From Polytrichum commune (Eukaryota > Streptophyta > Polytrichopsida > Polytrichales > Polytrichaceae), in assembly GCA_950295325.1 (NCBI GenBank), contig OX485803.1, forward strand, positions 65,549,554 through 65,613,553: a stretch of DNA of 64,000 bases, written 5' to 3'. The position numbers and the translations under genes were made by a program. The notes beneath the pieces are model-generated. The model made no database searches, was not told the DNA's origin, and saw only the letters and a list, made by a program, of their open reading frames with translations. Shown piece after piece: positions 51,786 to 64,000 of the stretch. Numbering within the stretch: position 1 is the stretch's first letter; the number at the start of each line of letters is the position of its first letter.

Positions 51786-51906
51786 GTTGACAAAACATTG
51801 GATGACCTTGGTGTTGGACAATGGATAAACTTGCATGAGGTTTGAACCAATGCATGCGTCTCTACAGAGACGTTTGATAAGATTAGAACGATACAAAGAA
51901 AGGGTA

Positions 51907-52284
51907 GTTTGAGCCCAAGACCTTAAACCCGTGACCCATGAGAAATCCAAGGTTAAGTTGCCTAAGGCCAAAATAATACTCGGATGGTGTAGACCTTCCT
52001 AACGCTTATTTTTTGGTGCACCCTACCACCTGTGATTCACCCAATCATAATGAGGGTATCCAGGTGAACCGGCATATGGGAAGGTTAAGGGCTTGCCCAT
52101 GGGAGAGGGAGGTGTTGGTTGACTTGTCCGTGCTCGTTCAAGGTGTTCACCTCCGAAAGGCAACAATAGTCATCGGGGACCCTTTATTCTTTTAATGCAT
52201 GTTTCAAGATTACATATAGATTTAGACGAGCTTGAAAGTGAAGCAGCACGTCATTCACGTTAGTGGCAACATTGGAGTTGTCTT
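51907..52284 (+). repeat. Dispersed repeat family C, copy 2
   Basis: Same order as 36550-36930, ending in attggagttgtctt, immediately followed by a ttctttc pyrimidine microsatellite (about 52281-52312). Confidence 0.75.
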
Positions 52285-54163
52285 TCTTTCTTCTTTCTTT
52301 CTTCTTTCTTTCAATGTATACTTAGGGTCGACACCACCAATTTGAAGTTATGTAGAGTGTGGCTCAAGATTTTCATATTGTGATTGTGTGTAGAATAACA
52401 GTGGGGACACTTTAGGGACACCAAGGTGTGGAATTGTGGGCAACCACATACAATATGAGGCCCGAGAGAGAGAGCTGACATTTCAAAACTTTTAGAAAGT
52501 TAGAACTTCCTCTTTTCATAGGCCAAATCCTTCAACTTCTTCTTCATTGCAATACAAGGGTGGGTGGGTGGGTGGGAATTTCCACAAGACTCTTTCTATG
52601 TCCTTTGCATCTTCCTATTTGATAACACAATAACATTTTGCATAAAAGAGTCATTTGCAATCATGCCTAACATGATGCGATGTATACCATAAACATTTTG
52701 TGTCAAAATCTAGTTTGCTTTGCAAGAATATGTACCTTACTTAGAGTTTCTGCTATCATATGGTATCCAACAACAAATGTTTGATTCTGATAGTCCCAAG
52801 CCTTGGAATTTAATCATCTACCTTCTTGCTTCACTTCAAAGTACATACAATTAATCCACCACATGTATGGGGTACTTACAAGGGAAATGTTCCTAGTAAC
52901 TATAACCAATAGAAATGCATAAAATGTCATAATCATAATACATCATTGTATTGAAGGTGTGAAGGGCATGCCTCACTTGTGCCCATGCAACCAACCAACA
53001 AACATTTGAGGATTAGTTACATACACGAGGTAAACAACAGTAGGACCCAGTTGTTATCCATGTCGCACACACTTAATCCATTTCAAATGCATCAAAGTAT
53101 TTCAAATTACAACACTCATTGTAAAACGACATATGGTTGTTCAAACCTGTTCCTTGGCCATGATTGGGTTACTCCAAGTAGAATACTCCTCTTGGTGATG
53201 AGCCCTAGTTTTACTAACTTTTAGGTTTAGCACGGATCTATTACCCTAGTGTGTATACACAAAGCTCACCGCACCTCTCACTTGCATGAATGGTAAAAAC
53301 AAATAAGCTCTTTTTAGGGTTAAGGGTTTATATTGGAGTTCTTACCTATGGTAAGTTCTTGTAAACCCTATTTTTATCATGGATTAGAGACGTGGGTCAC
53401 GTCTATTACTCAGGTTACTTTATTCTACTCATTTACATCCTTGTTACATCCATTTCATGGTAAGTATGATTTCTTTTTATTTAGCACATGTGGGATCCAA
53501 TACTTTGCAAGTTGACACGGACACACAGTTGATACAGTTTTAGTCAATGCTATGCCGAAAACTAGGGCCCAACACATTAAACAAACCCACTAGAGATATA
53601 ACACAATAGACAAATCTAATAACAATCATGATTGAGAAATCAATGCATGTCATTCTAGTAGGAGGTGTTATCAATAGAATCACGTGACTCTGAAACTTGT
53701 ATGAAATGTTTATCGTGTGATTACTTTAGCAACTACATCAAGTTAATAATTGTGATACCAATTGTAAATGTGGTATAATTTAGCCCCCAAAACTATCACA
53801 TACAAGCTTTGGCGGTGAAGTGTGACACGCCCAACTATAATCACAAGAACACATGCTTTTATCAATTCAAGTTGCTTAACATTATTCAAGGCCCTTGGGA
53901 AGTTTTCATTTCCATTCCTAGACCTTCATTTAAAAATTCAATAGATCCTTAAAGAATGGAAATTGGCAACATCATCTTCACTTAAAGCAAGGAGGCTTGG
54001 GTCAACCGAGAAGAATTGGTACCCCAACCTGTGAGGGCAATCTACTAATATTGGAGTTCTTAGTGCCAATATACCATACACAAAACTATATAACTTTTAT
54101 TGTACTTGTTGGGTAATGGAAGCGGGTCTTTCATGGTCACTTTTTTTGATTGGACATCTAGAT
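52285..54163. other. Geneless AT-rich region
   Basis: No gene is supported. There is a (GGGT)n run at about 52559-52574. Short frames have no family signal. Confidence 0.4.
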
Positions 54164-54497
54164 TTTGAGTGATATGTGGTCAGCTGTGCATGTAAGAATT
54201 GACACTAAAAAGACATGTACTCAAAAAAGGATTGACCTATGTGATTGAAATATTTAAACCATTCTAAGTCCAATGGTCGACATAATTGTGGGGGACATAT
54301 ATGACCGTTCGATGTCAATGAGAATCTTCACTTTGACAACGCATAAGATATTCGAGTAAGATCCAAATTCTATGAGGCAAATGGCTACAAACTCAAATTG
54401 GAATTGGCAATCATCTCACACCAAATAATTGCATGTTTCACAACCTACAAGAAGTGGGTGCATAGCTTAAAGTGGCCATTTAACACTTGTCTACCTT
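54164..54497 (+). repeat. Dispersed repeat family B, copy 3
   Basis: Homologous to 20624-20952 and 38688-39016. This copy reads tttgagtgatatgtggtc, aagaattgacac, aaaccattctaagtccaa, gtcgacataat, gagaatcttcact, ctatgaggcaaatgg, and ctacaagaagtgggtgc. Confidence 0.75.
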
Positions 54498-54561
54498 ACT
54501 CAACTCAAAGTTGGCCCACATGTTGAAATCTTCATGAGAGCAACTGGGTGAAGTACAATAT

Positions 54562-54962
54562 ACTAAATATTGTGTTTAGTGTCACTAATTCCATTTGTCT
54601 TGTTGAGTTTTAATTGTAAATCGATGTGTGGTGTCACCAACACTAAATGTAAACCCAACATTATTCGTCATTCCTCATAAACAAAAGAAAAATAAGTTGG
54701 GCTTTATAGATTTACAGTATTGCAAATTACTGTCACTTACTAAGTGACTTTTCATCCAAATTCTCAATCATCCATGACAACATTACATGACAAAAGTGTT
54801 AGGATGCAGAATTTACCAAACTTTGTTTCAGTAGTGACATTTAGATGAACTAAAAGTAAGTTGGGATGACAATACTTGTAAACTTATTCATGAGGAGGGT
54901 CTTTTAAAAGAAGGTACCACAATGACCTAAAATACCATATGACACTAAATACAATATTTATT
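54562..54962. mobile_element. Candidate MITE with short inverted repeats
   Basis: actaaatattgtgtttagtg (from 54562) and tgacactaaatacaatattt (54940-54962) are near-perfect inverted repeats of about 23 bases. The roughly 355-bp interior has no gene. Short arms make this weaker than the 7.9-kb element. Confidence 0.45.
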
Positions 54963-55526
54963 AGTGTAGTGATGAAATTCTCAATTTTGCAAGCCACCTA
55001 TCGAGTGGGAACGTCGGGCGGGATCCATGTCACCATTACCTTAAAAATCACCTCAAAAGCTCACAGGAAGATCATAACATTATTCAATTGCTACCATCCA
55101 TTTTGTTCTAACAATATCAATGACACTACTTCATCCGAGTTTATCAAGCTGAATATGCTATGTTAAGAGAATAAAAATAGAATATGATTCCAAATAGAAT
55201 CTAGCTTATTCCCAGCCTCACCCAACATATAGACTCCGCTGAATAATGTTACGGTCAATGAGCCTAAGCAAGTGAATCGATTGTTCACACCCTAGTTACG
55301 AATTTACAATATGAACATTATGAACAATATTCGCTACATCGACAATGACACCGTGGCACATTACGCAGCACAATGCACTGATCTTAATGAATTCCACGTG
55401 TAAGGGAGGCGACTCCATTACGTCAGAAAGGCAATACTGGGGCTGCCCTAGTCGCAGATTTCGCCTCTCTGGAGGAACGCGAGACTATTCCTTGCGCTTC
55501 ATTTGTGTTCGGAAACCTGGCCCTCC

Positions 55527-55565
55527 TGGGCCTGCCGATGCGAAGGTGCGAATCTCCAAACCCTA
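55527..55565 (+). promoter_or_regulatory. Site II motif (TGGGCC) and telo-box (AAACCCTA)
   Basis: TGGGCC is at 55527-55532 and AAACCCTA at 55558-55565, about 330-365 bases before the complex I gene start. The pairing of site II and telo-box elements is known for plant promoters of mitochondrial and ribosomal protein genes, which fits the downstream gene. Function here is inferred. Confidence 0.5.
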
Positions 55566-55862
55566 CCTCTTCCTCGGTTTTTTTGGAATTGCTTGAGTGT
55601 TGGCAGCATTCATAATGGATGCTTCTTTTTTTCTGTTGTAACTCTGATGTGGCAATGACGAAGGACGAGCGTCAGTGTGTGTGAATTGTGCATTCGAGGT
55701 ATTTAGGGCAACTTTTGATCGCGAGGGCACTCGTGGACGAAACCTGGCCATGAGGCCTGGGAATCTGAATGTGTCAATCTGAAGCTGACTCCTCTTGCTT
55801 TTGGAATTGCCGCCGAACAGGTTGAGTCAATCTCTGTTGCAAGTTTGGGGCTCCGAGCTTAC

Positions 55863-55874
55863 ATGAGGGTTTGA
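55863..55874 (+). other. Three-codon upstream ORF in the complex I leader
   Basis: ATG AGG GTT TGA ends 18 bases before the main ATG, so ribosomes starting here would terminate just before the gene. It is real only if transcription starts upstream of it. Confidence 0.35.
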
Positions 55875-55892
55875 GAGGGTTTGTTCCTCGCA

Positions 55893-57359
55893 ATGGCGAT
55901 GAAGGGGCTTGGAAGCACAGCTCGCAAGGCTGGCAAGGTTTTGGAGAGTGCGAACAAGGGGTGGAGTCGAGCGTTGAGCCAGGCGACGTCGGGGCCGCAA
56001 GCAACATCGCCGCCTGCACCCCCACCTCCACCGCCAGCGGAGAAGACGCACTTCGGGGGGCTGAAAGATGAGGACCGCATCTTCACGAATGTGTACGGGG
56101 TGCACGATCCGTTTCTCAAGGGTGCACAGAAGCGGGGGGATTGGTACAGGACGAAGGATTTGGTGCTGAAGGGCACAGATTGGATTGTGAACGAGATGAA
56201 GAGGTCAGGGCTACGAGGGCGGGGAGGGGCAGGGTTTCCCTCTGGCTTGAAGTGGTCTTTCATGCCGAAGGTGTCTGACGGCAGGCCGTCATATCTTGTT
56301 GTGAATGCAGACGAAAGCGAGCCGGGTACGTGTAAGGATAGGGAGATCATGCGACACGACCCGCACAAGCTGCTCGAGGGTTGCTTGATTGCGGGAGTGG
56401 GCATGAGGGCGAGGGCGGCGTATATTTACATCCGCGGGGAGTATGTGAATGAGCGCTTGAATTTGGAGAAAGCGCTCCACGAATGCTACAAGGAAGGGTT
56501 CTTTGGGAAGAATGCATGTGGCTCGGGGTACGATTTTGATGTGTACATCCACTACGGAGCAGGTGCGTATATTTGTGGAGAGGAAACTGCACTCCTCGAA
56601 AGTTTGGAGGGGAAGCAAGGTAAACCTCGATTGAAACCTCCTTTCCCTGCAAACGCTGGTCTGTATGGGTGCCCTACCACGGTGACGAACGTGGAGACAG
56701 TTGCCGTGTCGCCAACAATTCTGCGAAGGGGCCCTGAATGGTTTGCCAGCTTCGGGAGGAAAAACAACTCCGGCACGAAGCTATTTTGCATCTCGGGGCA
56801 TGTGAACAAGCCGTGCACGGTCGAAGAGGAAATGAGCATTCCCTTGAAGGAGCTCATCGAGCGGCACTGCGGGGGTGTGAGGGGAGGATGGGACAACCTC
56901 CTAGCCATCATCCCGGGAGGCTCGTCAGTCCCACTTCTCCCAAAGAACATCTGCGACGACGTGCTCATGGATTTTGATGCGTTGAAGGCAGTGCAGTCAG
57001 GGCTTGGAACCGCGGCTGTGATAGTGATGGATAAGTCCACAGATGTGGTGGATGCAATTGCACGCCTGTCATATTTCTACAAGCATGAGAGCTGCGGCCA
57101 GTGCACGCCATGCCGTGAGGGCTCACCATGGCTGTGGACTATGATGGAGAGGTTGAAGGTCGGCAATGCAAAGCTGGAGGAAATTGACATGCTGCAGGAG
57201 GTGACAAAGCAGATCGAGGGGCACACGATCTGTGCATTGGGAGACGCCGCCGCCTGGCCCGTGCAAGGATTGATCAGGCATTTCAGACCTGAGCTCGAGC
57301 GCCGCATACTTGAGCGTGCCGCTAAGGAGAAAGATGAAGTGCAAGTTGCGTATGGATGA
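55893..57359 (+). CDS. CI51: Complex I 51 kDa flavoprotein (NDUFV1/NuoF/CI51), intronless, complete
   Basis: A single uninterrupted frame of 488 codons plus TGA. It carries FMN and iron-sulfur cluster N3 and takes electrons from NADH at the tip of the mitochondrial complex I peripheral arm. An amphipathic basic N-terminus ([20 protein letters not shown]) looks like a mitochondrial presequence, followed by a proline-rich linker (about 40-50). The glycine-rich GRGGAGF is at 109-115 and [11 protein letters not shown] binds flavin/[13 protein letters not shown] follows, then CGQCTPC gives cluster cysteines 401, 404 and 407, with the fourth at 447 (ICALGD). The chosen ATG is the first in frame; earlier in-frame opening starts at a TTG. 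The length matches plant CI51 (about 486). All other host genes here have introns, so the lack of introns is notable. Confidence 0.95.
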   Translation: MAMKGLGSTARKAGKVLESANKGWSRALSQATSGPQATSPPAPPPPPPAEKTHFGGLKDEDRIFTNVYGVHDPFLKGAQKRGDWYRTKDLVLKGTDWIVNEMKRSGLRGRGGAGFPSGLKWSFMPKVSDGRPSYLVVNADESEPGTCKDREIMRHDPHKLLEGCLIAGVGMRARAAYIYIRGEYVNERLNLEKALHECYKEGFFGKNACGSGYDFDVYIHYGAGAYICGEETALLESLEGKQGKPRLKPPFPANAGLYGCPTTVTNVETVAVSPTILRRGPEWFASFGRKNNSGTKLFCISGHVNKPCTVEEEMSIPLKELIERHCGGVRGGWDNLLAIIPGGSSVPLLPKNICDDVLMDFDALKAVQSGLGTAAVIVMDKSTDVVDAIARLSYFYKHESCGQCTPCREGSPWLWTMMERLKVGNAKLEEIDMLQEVTKQIEGHTICALGDAAAWPVQGLIRHFRPELERRILERAAKEKDEVQVAYG

Positions 57360-60176
57360 GGAAGGAGAAATCACCTTAACAAATTCATGCAAAAGCGAGC
57401 GTAACACGACGGCTGCAAGAGGACAACGACATTGGTCTCCCTTTTTGTGATTCATCAAATTTAGTGGCCAGGTGAGGTCTTTCTGATAGTGGCCTCTGAT
57501 TATATCCATGAATAATGCCAACTACTCTTGCTGTAGTTGTTGCCTTCCCTTCGCTCAAGCATTCTTGTACCAGCTCAGAGGAGTTCAAGCTTTGTGGAAA
57601 TGTCACGGACAAATGGACATACTATCTCGATCTGAATTTCGAGACATCAATGGAATAGGTTCTCCTTGATTAAACCATTCACTCACAGGGCCATCTGATT
57701 GATATGGCATCATAGCAGAGCATCGGTAGGTGATGATGATGCATGTTTGGTAGAGTGCCTTAGCTGGTGATCTGGGTGCCATGGATGTTGTTTTGTAATC
57801 TCTTCAGTAAAGTCGCAATGTGAAGCCATGTGAGTCAGTAAGGACACTCAGAAGTCACTCCTCGCCCATAGGCCACTCTCACTTTCTCTTTCTCTTTACT
57901 TCAGAATGTGGACTCCAGCTCTTTTAAAAAATTCTGTACCAATTCTTAAACTAGTAGGGTGATCAATTGCATAGTATGGAAATTGTGTGATCTGGTTAGC
58001 AGTTCTGAATCATGAAGATTGTCTTTCAAGTTCATGAAGTTAAGATGCAAAATTCATCATATGCCAAAGTGAAGATTCTCTTTCTCATTTAAGGATCACA
58101 GAGGTTCTCCCAACTGTTGAACCTTTGAGCACATGCTCCTTCAATTATACTCTCGTTTGTACTACAAGCCTTTCCATATACCACTCAAATACAGGTGTCC
58201 GATTAAAGAGAGTGACCACATGAGGCCCACACACCTTACAGATGTCCTGGACTCGAATCCTGGTACCCCAATGTCCACAACACCTCGTTCTGACAAGGAA
58301 GAGAAGATGATGATTCTAATATATGTATGCATACAAGGTGTGTGGCCCTATCATGGGCACTACCAACTCCAGAGAATTTTGGTTGTTGGATTGGATTGGA
58401 AATTGTTATATCTTGATTAGCATTTGCGAATCATTTCAGGTTTCAGAATTTTAGTTGAGATGCAAAAGTTAGTAGAGATCAAAGTGAGGACCATGTCTAC
58501 CTTTAAGTGGTCTCATAGGTTCTCTAAACTGCATAAGCTGTTGAACCTAGAATGCTCCCTGCATTGTAAGCACATAGTCTAATAATCTAATTGTAAGATG
58601 TCATTTTGGTCTCTGTTCTTCACTGAAGGTGTCTGATGAAGTATACCGACCATAAGGCCCACAAACTCTAGGTGTTAACTTGTCCTATCCATTGCTGGGT
58701 TGCAAAAGCATTCTCATGAACTCTAGCACTATTGTGGGAACTCACTTGGCTCACCACAAAACAAAACAGGATTTTCTGAGAAGATTCTTTTCTGGGAAAC
58801 CCTCCGGCTCCAGAATGGAAAGAGGATGTGAGGAGACCAGAATGGGACCAGAATCCTCCTAATCTCAGTCTACCTGCACAGATTCCTCCACATTTGTGGA
58901 GTTTCTTTTACCCCTAATGTTATTTGATACCGCATTGTGGTCTCAAGCTTGGGGAGACTACCCTAAGCACACCTTGTACCAACATTTTCCACCATGCAAC
59001 ATTATTACCATATTCTTCATGACATGAATGTTGAGGAAAATTGTTCCTGTCCAACTGTTGGGTGTTGAAGGGTGGGCCTACACCAATCTCCATGGATGAA
59101 AGATGAGCTTCTTGCTGGCAAATTTTGTTCCCCAGCTCCAAAGTCTCACTTTGAAACTATGGGATTTGGCATTTCAGAGGTTTTCCGAGGACAGGGGCAA
59201 GTATGCTAAAATCAAAATTAGTCTGGCCTGGAGCTTTTGTGATTTAGTTTTTGGTTCACAGAAGCTACAGTAGTTTTGTGTTGTCGAAAGTAACTTCTAT
59301 AAAAATAACATGACAAAGGAGCGCAGTACAAAACATTCAACAGTTCTTAAATTGGGGTAGTATATTCATGACAATTCATGATGCCTTCAAGGTTTAAGGT
59401 TTTTGATGTCTACAAGGTTGCCACTCAAGCAGAGAACCAGCTTAATCTTCCGGTCGTGTGGTTTATATCCCCACCTTCAAAAAGAACTTGAACATCGCCA
59501 ACTTATTCACATTGTGAAGGAGAAAAGATGCCTGTTTTCATGGTATTTCATAAACTGTCAAGGCTACATTTTATCTGTTCAACCCTTTGTTTGAGTAACA
59601 TCTTGATAATTTTCAATGATAGGTATTGCCAAATGCAAACTGTCACTGTTTATAAAAAGTTAAGTAGGCCAGAGTAAGCAGAAGTAACAAAGACTGCAAT
59701 GAAATCAAAAGCCTCCAATGGTCATACTAAGCAAACAATGAACACGATTGTCAGACTTATATTAGCCATGCTGGAATGCAAATGTGCATTTCATCTTCGT
59801 ACAAGTTCACAATTTACCGTCTAGAAATTGCATACAAACGCCTCCTCGAACCTCCTTCACCCTACAAATGTAACAAGGATCCAACCGGGGGCTACACCTC
59901 GTGCACCACCAGACTCTGCAAATCTACAGGCTAATACAAACTGTAACTGGAGTTCTGGAAGGTATCAAATTAAAAAAGTAACATGCTCTCCCCTTCCCAA
60001 AACATTTTATGAGCTGTAACAGTTTCATTACAAAATGAGCTGTGACATTTCATTACAAAATTAAGCGGCCAGTGATGCATTACACATGCCCTGAACCCTC
60101 AAGAATTAGTTATGTAATTTCCCATTTTACTTTAAACACATGTGAATGAACACACTAACACTACTGTAGCCAAAAT
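57360..60176. other. Spacer between the complex I and V-PPase genes (convergent 3' ends)
   Basis: It contains both 3' UTRs and a diverged tandem duplication (57977-58680). No gene is supported. Confidence 0.45.
57977..58680 (+). repeat. Diverged tandem duplication, about 420-434-bp offset
   Basis: Copy 1 (57977-58245) and copy 2 (58397-58680) share in order tggaaattgt, gattagca/gttagca, gaatcat, agttgagatgcaaaa-like, caaagtgag, aggttctc, ctgttgaacct, aggtgtc.gat and aggcccaca. Substitutions are many. Confidence 0.6.
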
Positions 60177-63100
60177 CTAGATGCGGAACAACCATCCTCC
60201 CTTAGCGGCGAAAAATGGAGCGAAAACTAGAGACTCCACGGCCATAAGCTTGATCAAGATGTTCAGTGATGGGCCTGAGGTATCCTTCAAAGGATCTCCA
60301 ACGGTGTCTCCGATAACGGCAGCCTTGTGGGCATCTGATCCCTTGGGTCCCAAGCTCTTGGCATGCTCTGAGTTTCCAGCCTGCACAGGATTGAAGAGTT
60401 TAGAATTAGAAGTTACTTTCAGCCCTTACACTAATCCGATCTTAGAAACACAAAATAACAACCATGTGGATTTGCAATTTGCTAATTTTAGGGAACAATT
60501 CTTTATGTGCCTTACACAAATGATAACCAACAGAAGCAGACTATGTTAAGTTGAAAATCTAAACTCAAAGCTTACCTCAATGTATTTCTTGGCGTTGTCC
60601 CATGCTCCTCCAGTGTTGGAAGCAGAGATGGCAATCTGTGGAAAATGACGTTAGAAAAGATTCAAAAAAAATGGTCAGACTGAAGAAGGCAAATCAGATA
60701 AGATTCAGAAGTATAACAAATCCGCTTGACGACATCGAATTTGAAGTAATTACCTGGACTCCAGACACCAAAGCACCAGCCAAAAGCCCTGCCAGAGTCT
60801 CCACACCGAACAAGGTACCGACGATGAGGGGTGTCAACATGACAAGAGCACCGGGTGGGATCATCTCCTTGATAGATGCGTCAGTGGAAATTTCCACACA
60901 TCTCTTGTAGTCGGGCTTGGTGGTACCAGCCATCAATCCGGGGATTTCACGGAACTGCCTCCTCACCTCCTCAACCATGGCCAAAGCAGCCTTTCCAACA
61001 CTCTTCATTGTCATGGCAGAGAACCAGTAAGGCAACATAGCACCAACAATGAGACCCACGAACTCCTTGGGCTGGATGACATCGACGGTAGCGATTCCAG
61101 CCCTGCTCACGTAAGCTCCGAACAAGGCGAGTGAGACAAGTGCAGCTGAGCCAATGGCGAATCCCTTTCCAATAGCAGCAGTGGTGTTTCCAGCAGCATC
61201 AAGAGCATCGGTCCTCTCACGAACCTCGTGGCTCATACCAGCCATCTCAGCAATGCCTCCAGCGTTGTCACTGATGGGACCGTAGGCGTCGATAGCCAAA
61301 CCGGTAGCAAGGGTACTGAGCATACCCAAGGCAGCAACTGCGATACCGTACATGGCGGCGAAGCTGTAACTGAGGTAGATAGCGGCAGCAATAGCGAACA
61401 CTGGGATGATGACCGACTTGTATCCCAGAGCAAGTCCGAAGATGATGTTGGTTGCTGCTCCAGTCCTGCATGAATCAGCCACGTCTTGCACGGGCCTGCA
61501 AAAGTTCAAGTTCCGGAGTCAGTCAAAATTCACATGAATCTGTTTCGACAGCAAGTAAATGTAAGAGAAAACCATAGTTTTTATAGGTCTGTAACTTTAT
61601 ATATGTTTTAAGATATAGATCCTTAGGCACTTGTGATAACATAGTAGAGCACACATTTCAATTTCTTACTGGTAGGCGTTGCTGGTGAAGTACTCAGTTA
61701 CAAATCCGATGATGAGACCAGCCCACAATCCTGAGCCGACACAGAAAAAGATGTGCCTGCAAAACAAAACTTTTCAATGTAAGCCTGCTTCTCACAGAAT
61801 GGAAATAGAAGCATGTGGTTACATATTGCAGACAAGAATGAGAGGATGTGGCACAAACCAGTTCTTGACGACCTTGGGCTCGTGTCCAACGACGTTGATG
61901 GTGAAAGTCTCTGGTAATGCATACCATGACACTGCGAAGATGGCACCAGTCATCAATACGGTGGAGATGATCAACTGCTTCTTCAATGTGGGCTCGATTT
62001 CCTTCACTCCTTTGATCGTGAAAAGGTCGGTGGCGAACAAGGTGGTGATCAGGCATACGATGATACCGGAAGCGCTGATAAGGAGTGGGAAGCACATGGC
62101 AACGAAGTTCCTGTCTGTTCCGAAGGAAGACAGTGATGAAATCACTAAAGCGGCGCAGGTAGACTCAGCGAAGGATCCAAACAAATCGGCTCCCATTCCC
62201 GCAATATCCCCGACATTGTCCCCAACGTTGTCAGCAATCACCTGTAATGCACATACTCGTTTCGTTAATCTTCAACCATCTCAGTAGCCAAAGACGTACT
62301 ATATTTGAAACCACAGCTTCTATAATTGACCGTGACACCGAGTTGTTCTGTGGAATCACTTGGCTTCAGAAGGTGGAAAACAAAATATCAGCATTTAGTG
62401 CATCTGTCTGTTTTTGGTTCATCAATAGCCAATCACGTCATGCATCATTCCGCATCTGATGCGTGGCCACCATTACGCGTATCTCAGAGAAAGTCTCCAC
62501 AAAGTTTATAGAATATGGCTTCAGGCAATATTGAGTGTGTCAACATTGACAATGCCCACAAGCATTGCCCTCAAAATAGTAAGGAATATTGAGCATCACA
62601 AGCCAGATCCAATAGAATTGACAATCGATTTCTTGAGTGAAGATAAATATGAATACCGGCATAAATTAAGCCAAAAGACGTACATGGCTTCAGACAATAT
62701 TGAGTTTGTCAGCATTGGCTATGCCCTCAAAATAGTAAGGAATATTGAGCATCACAAGCCGGAAAACTTCGAAATGCCAAAATACGCTATATCCAATCAA
62801 ACGATTCCAATGGTGCCAAGTTTCCGGTTTTGTTACTGACAAAGAACGCAAACTCACGACAACCCACCCTCCTACTTGCCGAACTCTCATTGTAAAAGAA
62901 ATAGCCTCAGACAGTCATGTCTAGAGCATTGGCACAGCCTCAAATGGTACGGTCAGATAAGAATCATCACAAACCGCCACTTCAACTACATAAAATGTAT
63001 ATTGCAATATGGCTCCACGGACGTAGAATACTATCCCAACCCAATGGACACTAGATGTAGACATTATGAGGGGGCTTACATATCAGCATATCCTCACAAT

Positions 63101-63961
63101 GTCTAGGTCCGTGCCCTCCGGACGCAGTTTAAGACAATAATTCACTTTTTCCGTCGTGTCTAGAATAAATGTATAGGACACAGAACGAACAACAAATCAG
63201 CGGATAAGGTTCCTTGGATTGGCTTCAGATAGTGTCAAATTGTCAGCATAGCAAATGCCTCAAATGGTACGGACAATTCCTCATCATCACAAACCAAACC
63301 GCTTAACAAGTTCTACGACAATACAATAAGGGTACAAACCATCTTAACATGGGAGACAAACTTGAGTTACAAAGCAGCAAACTTACAGCTGGGTTCCTGG
63401 GATCGTCTTCTGGAATATTTTGCTCAATCTTTCCGACCAAATCAGCACCGACATCAGCAGCCTTGGTGTAGATACCGCCACCAACACGTCCGAAAAGAGC
63501 TACAGATGATCCACCCAGACCGTAACCAGTGATAGCCTCGTACAGACCAACCCAGTCATCTCCAAAGTACAACTTGAAGACCAAGATGGTGATGAACAGA
63601 ACAATGAGGCCGTTGGCGGCGAGCAAGAAACCCATAACTGATCCAGATCTGAATGCAACAATGAATGCCTTTCCAACACCCTTGCGTGCCTCCAAAGTGG
63701 TCCTTGCATTGGCGTAGGTAGCAATCCTCATGCCAAGGTATCCTGACAAGGTTGAGGTCAGGGCACCTAAGATGAACGCCACAGTGCTGAAGAATGCGTT
63801 GGCAATGGATGAGGGGCAGCTTATGGTCTCGTCAAAGTCGCATGGCACCCTATCAAAACTGAAGCCTCCGACGGAAGCAAGGAATACAAAGATGATCACG
63901 GAGAAGATACCCATGAAGATACACAAGTAGTAGTACTCGGTAGCGAGGAAAGACTCGGATC
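60177..63961 (-). CDS. AVP1: Vacuolar H+-translocating inorganic pyrophosphatase, type I; C-terminal six exons (5' part beyond the window)
   Basis: Exons on the minus strand are 63961-63387, 62241-61859, 61756-61670, 61495-60754, 60635-60576 and 60380-60177, all GT-AG. They give about 680 codons with TAG at 60179-60177. The N-terminal about 90 codons lie off the right edge. The protein hydrolyses pyrophosphate and pumps protons into the vacuole. The substrate site reads [27 protein letters not shown] and continues across the first intron as [11 protein letters not shown]. Later motifs are [36 protein letters not shown] and [21 protein letters not shown]. Ala rather than Lys after GNTT marks a K+-dependent (type I) enzyme. 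Many hydrophobic helices are visible. The 1145-base first intron holds four copies of a short repeat. Confidence 0.95.
62517..63296 (-). repeat. Four diverged copies of an about 75-90-bp repeat in a V-PPase intron
   Basis: Copies at 62517-62608, 62686-62760, 62904-62976 and 63221-63296 share ggcttcagacaatattg, gtcagcattggc, atgccctcaaaatagta or its catggtacgg variant, and catcacaaacc/agcc. The first two copies are close to each other in sequence, and the last two form a second pair. Confidence 0.75.
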
Positions 63962-64000
63962 CTGTAAAGACACATGTCACAATAAGTGAGCCCGCCTAAG

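Noticed and set aside
58245..58270. tRNA-like B-box phrase actcgaatcctgg
   Set aside because: No acceptor stem, D arm or A box can be folded around it; I found no tRNA gene in the window.
62517..63296. Repeated units as a possible CRISPR array
   Set aside because: Units are too long, diverged and unevenly spaced, and the DNA is plant nuclear.
60181..63930. Plus-strand ORFs opposite the V-PPase exons (for example 61679-62287)
   Set aside because: They are antisense shadows of conserved V-PPase exons.

Overview
The window is nuclear DNA of a land plant. It carries plant-type orthologues of RABH/Rab6, a GTE/IMB1 BET protein, an AMK-type organellar adenylate kinase, the complex I 51 kDa subunit and a vacuolar H+-pyrophosphatase, with many GT-AG introns and long AT-rich intergenic stretches full of decayed transposable elements. 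The style of the elements (a MULE-like transposase resembling those of bryophytes and lycophytes, an intact-order Helitron, LINEs with RNase H) makes a non-seed land plant more likely than a flowering plant. That placement is inference and cannot be settled from the sequence alone.

Layout. 0-12.5 kb is a transposon graveyard. It holds the end of a MULE-like transposase gene (one intron), a convergent unknown ORF, a frameshifted Helitron (Rep then Pif1-type helicase, 3.25-7.23 kb), a SET-MYND gene fragment, a MITE with about 50 bp inverted repeats, an antisense 2-oxoglutarate dehydrogenase E1 fragment, and an unrecognised decayed exon series. 12.5-21 kb has no recognisable gene and holds tandem and dispersed repeats. 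21.1-24.5 kb is a complete six-exon Rab6 gene. 25.5-29.8 kb is a nest of MITE and LINE relics, including a very short 5'-truncated LINE insertion with a clear target-site duplication. 33.07-37.22 kb is a nine-exon bromodomain (GTE) gene. 37.2-44.5 kb is repeats, ending in a degenerate CATCCA-rich array that abuts the adenylate kinase promoter. 45.05-48.66 kb is a four-exon adenylate kinase gene whose first intron contains about five diverged copies of its own exon-1 3' end. 48.7-55.3 kb is repeat-rich and geneless. 55.89-57.36 kb is an intronless complex I 51 kDa gene with site II and telo-box motifs upstream. 60.18-63.96 kb (minus strand) is the C-terminal six exons of a type I V-PPase that continues off the right edge.

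The five host genes are housekeeping genes (Golgi traffic, chromatin reading, adenylate balance, respiration, vacuolar acidification) and do not form a functional cluster. The most informative observations concern genome dynamics: intron-resident duplication of a coding exon end, gene fragments next to a Helitron, a LINE tail with a conserved hairpin mobilised on its own, and at least four dispersed repeat families with two or three copies each inside this one window. I see no new biochemical system. All exon borders were inferred by eye from reading frame, GT-AG signals and family similarity.
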